64,000 bases of DNA. Origin: Sphingobacteriales bacterium (GTDB taxonomy: Bacteria > Bacteroidota > Bacteroidia > Sphingobacteriales > Sphingobacteriaceae). The stretch covers positions 62,001 through 126,000 of the forward strand of contig JAQBOG010000017.1 of the NCBI GenBank assembly GCA_028288165.1, read 5' to 3'. The position numbers and the translations under genes are program-made. Below, one piece after another: positions 37,223 through 44,070 of this stretch; the stretch's first letter is position 1; the number at the start of each line of letters is the position of its first letter. The notes beneath the pieces were generated by a model. The model searched no databases. It had not been told where the DNA came from and saw nothing but the letters and a program-made list of their open reading frames with translations.

Positions 37223-39601
37223 ATGATAAAGAACTATTTTAAAATAGCCTGGCGGAACCTGGTAAAAAACAAAGTTTTTTCGGTCATCAATATTCTCGGA
37301 CTAACTATCGGCATTACCGTTTGCTTGATGATCTTCTTATTCATCATGAATGAATTTAGTGTAGATAATTTTCATGCCCAGCGACAAAATATCTACCGCG
37401 TAATGCGTGGAGCTGAAAACGATGGTAAAGAGCAAGGTATAGCTTATTTGTCAGGCCCATATGCACCGGCGTTGCTGAACGATTTTAAAGGCGAAATTAA
37501 AAAGGCGGTCCGTGTAAATCCAACCGACGGATTGGTAACCATTAACGGTAAGTCATTTCATGAAAAGAAGATTTATGATGTAGATGCTGATTTCTTCAGC
37601 TTGTTTACCTTTCCGTTGATAAACGGAAATGCGGCAAAAGTTTTGAAAGATCCGGGAAGCGTGGTGCTTACAGAAACAACAGCAAAAAAATATTTTGGAA
37701 GCACAGATAACGCAGTAGGTAAGATAATTGAACTCGATAAAAGTCTTCAGTTAAAAGTTACCGGCGTTGCAAAAGATGTTCCTTCAAACTCTCATCTGGA
37801 TTTTGATCTTGTTGTTCCGTTGTCTAATTACAAAGACAGAAGTTATATGAATGTTTGGATCAACAATGGGTTATTTACTTATGTATTGCTTGATCCGCAT
37901 GTTACAGAAGCACATATAGAGGGCCGTCTTACCCAATTTATGGATAAATATATGGGGGCAGATATGAAAAAATATGGCTATCATTTTAACCTGTTTCTTA
38001 CCCCGTTAAACGATGTATATTTTGAAAATGGCGCTTTTGATAGTGTAAAGCACGGTGATAAAACAGTGGTGTACATCTTTCTTTCTATTGCTGTATTGAT
38101 ACTTTTAATTGCTTGTATAAACTTCATGAACCTTTCTACTGTTCGTGCAGCAGAACGATCAAAAGAAGTAGGCTTACGGAAAGTGCTTGGTGCATTACGC
38201 AATAACCTCGTTTTGCAATTCATGGGCGAATCTGTTTTGTTAACAGCGATATCATGCGTGTTATCTGTTGTGTTGCTGCTGTTTGCAATGCCATGGTATA
38301 ATCAGTTACTGGGTTATTCGTTAACTGTTTCATGGAATGCTTTACCAATCTGGCTATTTCTTTTCGCTGTCATTATTATTGTTGGTTTTCTGGCTGGTAG
38401 CTATCCTGCATTCTTTCTTTCTGCATTCTCACCTGTAATGGCATTAAAAGGAAAACTACGCCTGGGCAGAGGGGGCGCTGCTTTCAGACAAGTATTGGTG
38501 GTTGTGCAGTTCAGCATATCTGTATTTCTCATTATTGGCATCATCATCATCACCAAACAAATGAACTATGTGAAAAATAAGCAGCTTGGTTATAACAAGG
38601 AGCAAACCGTGATGGTACCAATAGACAATAATGATATTTATAATAACATGAACATTTTTAAAATCAGTTTACAAAATGAAAGCAATGTTCAATCAGTATC
38701 CATGATGTCGGGTGAGCCGGGAGGATTTTTTGATGGGCAAATGTTTGATGTAGAGGGCCATCATGAAAAGTGGCATGCAAGAACCGAGTTCGCGGATTTT
38801 GAATATGTAAAAACATTGGGATTAAAAATAATTGCTGGCAGGGATTTTTCCCCTCTTTATGCAATGGATACTACAAGTGCTGTGTTGATTAACCGGACTG
38901 CTGCTGTCAAACTCGGCTGGAAACCTGAACTGGCTGTTGGCAAATGGATTCGAAACGCAGTAAGAGATACAACAAAACGCCGCATTATTGGTGTGGTAGA
39001 AGATTTTAATTTCTTATCACTTAAAGAAAATATGGATGCCCTGGTCATATCACCCAGCGAAGACAGAAGAGTAGCGTTAATAAAGTTAAAACCTGGCAAC
39101 ATCCAGGCAGGTATAGCTGCTATAAAAAATGTGTACAGTAAAGTAGCTCCTGCTTATCCTTTAGAATATCGATTTCTGGATCAACAATTTAATGAATTGT
39201 ATAAAACTAACCTGCGGCAACAAACTATTTTAAGTGTATTTGCAGGCTTAGCCATCTTTGTTGCCTGCTTAGGCCTGTTCGGTTTGGCATCATTTACGGC
39301 AACCAAACGCGTCAAAGAAATTGGAGTCAGAAAAGTGCTGGGCTCATCGGTACAAAACATTGTTATGTTATTATCAAAAGATTTGTTAAAACCCGTGTTC
39401 GTTGCAACCTGTATTGCAATTCCGTTTGCATATTATGCAATGAATAAATGGTTGGAAAACTTTGCGTATCAAACCACCATGCATTGGTGGATTTTTGCTT
39501 TAGCAGCATTGTTAACATTCTTTATAGCTTTCTTAACGGTAAGTGTCCAGGCAATTAAGGCGGCATTAGCAAATCCAATTAAGAGTTTAAGAACCGAGTA
39601 G
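37223..39601 (+). CDS. MacB/FtsX-like ABC transporter permease, copy 9
   Basis: 792 residues from MIKNYFKIAWRNLVKNK. Coupling motifs are KEVGLRKVLGAL near 312 and KEIGVRKVLGSS near 697, after LGLFGLASFTATKR; the C-terminus is NPIKSLRTE. The second periplasmic domain contains an unusual Gly/Phe/Asp loop (MSGEPGGFFDGQMFDVEGHHEK in two overlapping parts: MSGEPGGFFDG and QMFDVEGHHEK). The leader and first codons are duplicated 2.5 kb downstream in front of the broken permease, so this gene is the probable donor of that fragment's start. Confidence 0.93.
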   Translation: MIKNYFKIAWRNLVKNKVFSVINILGLTIGITVCLMIFLFIMNEFSVDNFHAQRQNIYRVMRGAENDGKEQGIAYLSGPYAPALLNDFKGEIKKAVRVNPTDGLVTINGKSFHEKKIYDVDADFFSLFTFPLINGNAAKVLKDPGSVVLTETTAKKYFGSTDNAVGKIIELDKSLQLKVTGVAKDVPSNSHLDFDLVVPLSNYKDRSYMNVWINNGLFTYVLLDPHVTEAHIEGRLTQFMDKYMGADMKKYGYHFNLFLTPLNDVYFENGAFDSVKHGDKTVVYIFLSIAVLILLIACINFMNLSTVRAAERSKEVGLRKVLGALRNNLVLQFMGESVLLTAISCVLSVVLLLFAMPWYNQLLGYSLTVSWNALPIWLFLFAVIIIVGFLAGSYPAFFLSAFSPVMALKGKLRLGRGGAAFRQVLVVVQFSISVFLIIGIIIITKQMNYVKNKQLGYNKEQTVMVPIDNNDIYNNMNIFKISLQNESNVQSVSMMSGEPGGFFDGQMFDVEGHHEKWHARTEFADFEYVKTLGLKIIAGRDFSPLYAMDTTSAVLINRTAAVKLGWKPELAVGKWIRNAVRDTTKRRIIGVVEDFNFLSLKENMDALVISPSEDRRVALIKLKPGNIQAGIAAIKNVYSKVAPAYPLEYRFLDQQFNELYKTNLRQQTILSVFAGLAIFVACLGLFGLASFTATKRVKEIGVRKVLGSSVQNIVMLLSKDLLKPVFVATCIAIPFAYYAMNKWLENFAYQTTMHWWIFALAALLTFFIAFLTVSVQAIKAALANPIKSLRTE

Positions 39602-39760
39602 GGATAGCCATGAGCCTTCAGCAATCAGCTTTGAGCTTATTTAAAAGGGAATACAGTAAATAAATACAAGATTTTAAAAGAGCTGATTGCTGAGGATTGA
39701 TAGCTAATAACACCATGCTAAAAGCTGATACCTGACAGCTGATAGCTTAAAGCTCAAAAA
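39602..39760 (+). repeat. Heptad repeats before the broken permease
   Basis: Spacer and inverted arm are close copies of those at 37060-37222 ('cagtaaataa', 'ttttaaaagagctgattgctg'). The mini-ORF MLKADT-stop starts at 39715, 46 nt before the ATG at 39761, the same distance as before copy 9. Confidence 0.8.
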
Positions 39761-39943
39761 ATGATTAGAACTATTTCAAAATCGCGTGGCGGAACCTGTT
39801 AAAAAAAGACTTTTCTTTTTCATAAATATTATCGGGCTAGCTGTTGGGATGGCTTTTACCATCATTATTGGTTTGTGGATTCAGTACCAATTTTCGTTTG
39901 ATAATTTTCAGGTTAATAGGAGCGGATTGCTCTTCTGATGAGG
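39761..39943 (+). pseudogene. Broken MacB/FtsX permease, N-terminal fragment
   Basis: About 60 codons of a permease start remain. Allowing a missing base after codon 2 (ATGATTA-GAAC) and another shift near 39814, the text reads NYFKIAWRNLLKK, then INIIGLAVGMAFTIIIGLWI, then YQFSFDNFQVNRSG before a stop. The reading frame is destroyed and everything from the first periplasmic domain onward is absent. It keeps an intact heptad leader with the mini-ORF, showing that the leader travels with the gene start. The region 39944-40109 after it holds no gene; inverted heptad words resume at about 40050 before copy 10. Confidence 0.85.
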
Positions 39944-40109
39944 CATGGGATGTCAACGAGGCCACTAGCATTTGAGATTGAAACGGTTTAATATTGAAAA
40001 TTAAATAGGAACTTATATATCCAAATAAAACTAATAAACTTGCTATAGATCAAAGATGACGGTTAAAAAAGCTCATCGCTGATTTCTGATAGCTGACTGC
40101 TAAAAAAAC

Positions 40110-42506
40110 ATGCTAAAAATCTATTTAAAAACCTCTATCAGATATTTATGGAAACACAAAGGGTTTTCAATCATTAATTTAATCGGACTTTCTATTGGGA
40201 TTGCTGTATGCTATTTCGCTTTGCTGTACGTCAATTTTGAATTGAGTTATGATCGATACAATGAAAAGGAAAGCCAGATTTATCGCATTGTTACAGATGA
40301 AAAAACACCATTTGGAGTAAATTATGAAAGTGCCCCAGCTGCTTTGGGTCCAGCTTTACAAGCAGAGTTTCCAGAAGTGAAATCGTCTGTGAGGGTTTTT
40401 TTGGATAATTACATCATACAAAAAGATAAGGAAACCTATGGGACTGTTGATGTAGCCTATGCGGATTCTTCATTGTTCTCTGTATTTAGCTTACCACTTG
40501 CTAGTGGCAGGGTTAATACCTTATTTAATCAGCCATTTGATATGGTTGTTTCCGAAACAGCTGCAAGAAGATATTTTGGTACGGTTCAATGTATTGGCAA
40601 AACTTTGATGCTAAATGGAAATCAACAGGCGGCTGTGACGGGTGTGATGAAGGATATTCCTAATAATTCACATTTTAAGGTGGATATTTTGCTTTCCATG
40701 TCGTCATTAATTGGGAAGAGCGATGATTCTGAATGGATGAAAAACTGGAATCGGTATGGGTTTTACACGTATCTGCTTCTGCCTAATAAACAAGCCGCAA
40801 ACAGTTTAAGTGCAAAACTTAATGGATTTATAAAAAGCCATAATCCTCAGAGCATAAATCAACAAACACTTTCTGTTGAGCCACTTAAAGAGGTGTATTT
40901 AAAGGGTAAGCCGAGGGGCAATAAAGCTGGCAGTACCACCCACGGAAACATAAATAATATGTACATATTTTCAGTGATTGCAGGCTTGGTTTTATTTATT
41001 GCCTGCTTCAATTTCATAAATCTTACTACTGCATTTTCCCTTCAGCGAGCTAAAGAAATTGGTGTGCGAAAAGTGATGGGTGCATCAAAAAAGCAATTGA
41101 TTAGTCAATTTCTGGCCGATGCAATGATGCTGACCTTGCTGGCTTTTATCATTGCTTTATTAGTATGCGTATTATTACTGCCCATATTTAATCAGCTTTC
41201 AGGGAAAACTATTAGTACCAGTATTTTTCAAAACCCTGCTTATATCGGTTTACTTTTGCTAATTACTCTGATTATCGGTTTCCTGTCGGGAATTTATCCA
41301 GCTTATTTACTTTCTTCATTTCAGCCTATTGAAAGTTTAAAAGGTCAATTGGTATCAGGAATAAAAGGGATTTTTCTTAGAAAAGCATTGGTGATTACGC
41401 AATTTTCGATATCGATAATACTCATCATCGCAACCATATTTATTTATCAGCAATTGAGTTTTATGAACCAGAACCTGGGTTTCAAAAAGGATCACTTGCT
41501 TGTGATTGATTTCCAGTACGATGACCGGATCATCAATCATGAAACGAAGATAAAACAGAAATTGTTAAACATTCCAGGTGTAGATAAAGCCAGTTTTGCA
41601 TCATACATTCCAGGGAAGCCAAATAAAAAATTTCCAACAAAGATTGAAAGTGTAGGCCATGATATGCAAGAGTTTATCTTCGACACATATTTTATTGATA
41701 CTGATTTCTTACAACAATATCAAATTGAAATTATTGCAGGAAGAGGTTTTTCTAGTAAACATAAATCGGATTTGAGAACAGCGATGCTAATCAATGAAAC
41801 GGCGGTAAAAAGTCTAGGTTTTTCTAATCCAAAGGACGCTTTAGGGAAACGATTTTCTCAAGGAACCAAAGGTGGGGAAGGTATAATCATTGGCGTGATA
41901 AAAGATTTCCATTTTCATTCTATGGCTGAAAAAATTCAACCGCTTACATTACGGATTTCACCTGGTTTTTTTACGTATTTAACGCTTTCCTTTTCTTCCA
42001 ACAATGTTCAGTCAACCATTAAAAATATTGAAAAAGCCTGGAATGATTTGGCTCCAGGGCTCCCTTTAAGCTATTTCTTTGCGGATGAAGCTTATCATGC
42101 ACAATACAAATCAGAAGAGCGTTTTGGGAAACTATTTATAAGCTTTTCAAGTTTAGCTATCCTTATTTCTTGTCTCGGTTTATTTGGCTTAGCCGCTTTC
42201 AGTACCACACAACGGACAAAAGAAATTGGTGTCCGCAAAGTTTTAGGTGCTTCAACAGCTAGTATCACGAGTTTATTATCTAAAGATTTTTTAAAGCTAA
42301 TCTCTATATCTATAATTATCGCTTCGCCCATTTCTTGGTTTGCGATGAGTAAATGGCTGCAGAATTTTGCTTATAGAGTTGATATTACTTGGTGGGTATT
42401 CGCATTAGCGGGCATTCTTGCAATTTTAATCGCTTTCATTACCATCAGTTTTCAAACAATTAAAGCGGCAATTGCAAATCCTGTTAAGAGTTTAAGAAGT
42501 GAGTGA
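40110..42506 (+). CDS. MacB/FtsX-like ABC transporter permease, copy 10
   Basis: 798 residues from MLKIYLKTSIRYLWKHK. Coupling motifs are KEIGVRKVMGAS near 313 and KEIGVRKVLGAS near 703, after LGLFGLAAFSTTQR; the C-terminus is NPVKSLRSE. An unusual basic loop (KGKPRGNKAGSTTHGN) replaces the short turn before the first FtsX block. Its last 54 coding bases are identical to copy 8. The inverted heptad arm before it is short (40070-40102). Confidence 0.94.
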   Translation: MLKIYLKTSIRYLWKHKGFSIINLIGLSIGIAVCYFALLYVNFELSYDRYNEKESQIYRIVTDEKTPFGVNYESAPAALGPALQAEFPEVKSSVRVFLDNYIIQKDKETYGTVDVAYADSSLFSVFSLPLASGRVNTLFNQPFDMVVSETAARRYFGTVQCIGKTLMLNGNQQAAVTGVMKDIPNNSHFKVDILLSMSSLIGKSDDSEWMKNWNRYGFYTYLLLPNKQAANSLSAKLNGFIKSHNPQSINQQTLSVEPLKEVYLKGKPRGNKAGSTTHGNINNMYIFSVIAGLVLFIACFNFINLTTAFSLQRAKEIGVRKVMGASKKQLISQFLADAMMLTLLAFIIALLVCVLLLPIFNQLSGKTISTSIFQNPAYIGLLLLITLIIGFLSGIYPAYLLSSFQPIESLKGQLVSGIKGIFLRKALVITQFSISIILIIATIFIYQQLSFMNQNLGFKKDHLLVIDFQYDDRIINHETKIKQKLLNIPGVDKASFASYIPGKPNKKFPTKIESVGHDMQEFIFDTYFIDTDFLQQYQIEIIAGRGFSSKHKSDLRTAMLINETAVKSLGFSNPKDALGKRFSQGTKGGEGIIIGVIKDFHFHSMAEKIQPLTLRISPGFFTYLTLSFSSNNVQSTIKNIEKAWNDLAPGLPLSYFFADEAYHAQYKSEERFGKLFISFSSLAILISCLGLFGLAAFSTTQRTKEIGVRKVLGASTASITSLLSKDFLKLISISIIIASPISWFAMSKWLQNFAYRVDITWWVFALAGILAILIAFITISFQTIKAAIANPVKSLRSE

Positions 42507-42560
42507 TCAGGTGTTCAGCTGTCAGCTGTGAGCTTTGAGCAATGAGCTTATGGCATATTT
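42507..42560 (+). repeat. Heptad repeats after permease copy 10
   Basis: GTTCAGCT GTCAGCT GTGAGCT TTGAGCA ATGAGCT, single orientation. No inverted partner precedes the next gene (CPBP), so this intergenic region departs from the two-arm layout. Confidence 0.8.
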
Positions 42561-42617
42561 AGAATAGGTATAATTGTTTTAAAATTGAAAAGGTGCTCCG
42601 TGTTAAGGTGAAAATTT

Positions 42618-42710
42618 GGGCGTTTTAACACGCTTTTCGCTATATCTTTTTGGCCATTTCTGCACGCAAACCCAGGTGGCCAAAAAGGATGTCGCTACAA
42701 TCGTTAACGC
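42618..42710 (-). repeat. Variable-stem hairpin element, copy E (inverted)
   Basis: Read on the - strand: GCGTTAACGATTGTAGCGA, stem, ATAGCGAAAAGC, then ACGCCC, matching copy D in layout. The inner stem is CTTTTTGGCC/GGCCAAAAAG (42646-42655 and 42678-42687), a perfect 10 bp with a long loop. Confidence 0.7.
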
Positions 42711-42795
42711 ACAGTGCTACGTTGAGGCACACCCTAAAACTGAAAAAATAACTCGATTGTATGATGTTTGATTGTACTACAAGCTTTAAAATAAA

Positions 42796-43494
42796 ATGGA
42801 TTTAATAGTTGAGTTAGCTCTTTCCTGGTTGCTGTTGTGGTGGTTTCACAAAGCCAACTTAGGTGTTCTAGGTATTTATCCGGCTAAAGCTGACTGGATT
42901 GTTCAGTTTCTTGTTGGGCTCGTTTTATCGTCGTCCTTATGTGCTTTGAATTATTTGTTGCAAACCGTTTTTTCAGGAAGCATTTGGCTATGGAATAATG
43001 ATTTCACCTTATCAAATTTTCTGTCGAGTAGCTGGTGGGTTATGCATTCGGTTTTATATGAAGAATTAATTTTTAGAGGAGCATTACTTTATATAGCTAT
43101 TCAAAAGTTAGGCGTAAAAAAAGCGAGTATCCTTTCTGCTATCTGTTTTGGTGTTTACCATTGGTTTTCCATGAACGCATTTGGTAATTGGATAATGATG
43201 ACCTATCTTTTCATAGGCACTGGAATAATGGGTTATGTATTTGCACTCACCTATGCTAAAACAAACTCCTTATATCTGCCTATCGGGCTTCACTTTGGTT
43301 GGAATTTAATTAACACAGTTATCTTTTCACAAGGACCGATAGGTAATCAATTGCTTACTTTAAAAGTTGGCGAACGTTTTAACACGATCGAAAATATGAT
43401 TGTATTATTCTTTTCAACGTTAGCATTGCCTTTAATTTCGCTTTGGTATTTAAAGTTTATAAGAGCGAGTGAAGGAAAACCCTTAATGATATAA
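42796..43494 (+). CDS. CPBP-family intramembrane metalloprotease
   Basis: 232 residues, multi-pass inner-membrane protein of the CAAX protease/bacteriocin-processing (Abi) family. All three conserved motifs are present: EELIFR (Glu89, Glu90, Arg94), FGVYHW (Phe118, His122) and HFGWN (His166, Asn170). Hydrophobic segments lie at about 3-17, 36-56, 80-100, 110-125, 133-150, 160-178 and 200-222. Family roles include prenyl-protein processing, bacteriocin immunity and, for some, scaffolding of sensors; nothing here identifies the substrate. It lies between permeases 10 and 11 without flanking heptad arms on its 5' side and ends 26 nt before the sigma-54 regulatory repeat. Confidence 0.92.
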   Translation: MDLIVELALSWLLLWWFHKANLGVLGIYPAKADWIVQFLVGLVLSSSLCALNYLLQTVFSGSIWLWNNDFTLSNFLSSSWWVMHSVLYEELIFRGALLYIAIQKLGVKKASILSAICFGVYHWFSMNAFGNWIMMTYLFIGTGIMGYVFALTYAKTNSLYLPIGLHFGWNLINTVIFSQGPIGNQLLTLKVGERFNTIENMIVLFFSTLALPLISLWYLKFIRASEGKPLMI

Positions 43495-43520
43495 GTCACG
43501 AATACCTGATTCACTCTAAA

Positions 43521-43616
43521 ACCGTTCACAAATTGTTTGATTTCGAACAGCCTTTATTTCAAAATAAAGGTAATCGTCTTATAATCAGCTATTATATAAT
43601 GGTACAAAAAAAGCGC
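43521..43616 (+). promoter_or_regulatory. Enhancer-like site and sigma-54 promoter (first of two) before permease copy 11
   Basis: 43521-43550: GTTCAC, N4, TGTTTG, N4, CGAACA. 50 bp later, ATGGTACAAAAAAAGCGC (43599-43616) has GG and GC 12 bases apart. It is a near copy of the site at 34302-34401, within a 118-nt direct repeat. Confidence 0.6.
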
Positions 43617-43671
43617 AAGGCTACACACTCAAAGCTGACAGCTGATAGCTAAAAAAGCTGACCGCTAGTAG

Positions 43672-43764
43672 TTTGCGTGAGGGATTGAAGTGAAAAGCCC
43701 ACAGGCCTGATTTTTATCAGGCCGAGGACTTGTAACGAAAAGCCCGACCCTTGGGGCACGCCCT
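43672..43764 (+). repeat. Variable-stem hairpin element, copy B
   Basis: TTTGCGTGAGGGATTG, GTGAAAAGCCC, stem GGCCTGAT/ATCAGGCC (43704-43711 and 43716-43723, loop TTTT), GAGGACTTGTAACGAAAAG, then CCCGACCC and GGGGCACGCCCT. It lies between two candidate sigma-54 promoters. Confidence 0.8.
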
Positions 43765-43863
43765 CATCAATTACATTACTTCACTTCTAGTGTTTCTCTA
43801 TGTAACATGAATTATAAAACATACAGTCGGATTTTGAAAATGCAGCTTTAAGAGTGTAATACA

Positions 43864-43960
43864 AGCGTTCGCTAACTGTACGAAAATGAACAGTTTATAT
43901 GGCAAGTTTATTATAACTGACTGTATATTAGAACTTTGTTATTTTGGTATAAGTTTGATT
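43864..43960 (+). promoter_or_regulatory. Second enhancer-like site and sigma-54-like promoter before permease copy 11
   Basis: 43864-43893 fits GTTCGC, N4, TGTACG, N4, TGAACA. About 50 bp on, TTGGTATAAGTTTGATT (43944-43960) repeats the element found upstream of the fusion-protein gene, again one base short in spacing. The leader then runs about 100 nt, with a heptad arm at 44030-44066. Confidence 0.5.
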
Positions 43961-44070
43961 ATATAGATAGGTAATTGGGAGATTTTTTTTTAAGCTTAAA
44001 CTAATCACCAAAAAACTGAAATCAACAAAGCTGAAAGCCGATTGCTGAAAGCTCATAGCTCATAAACGCC

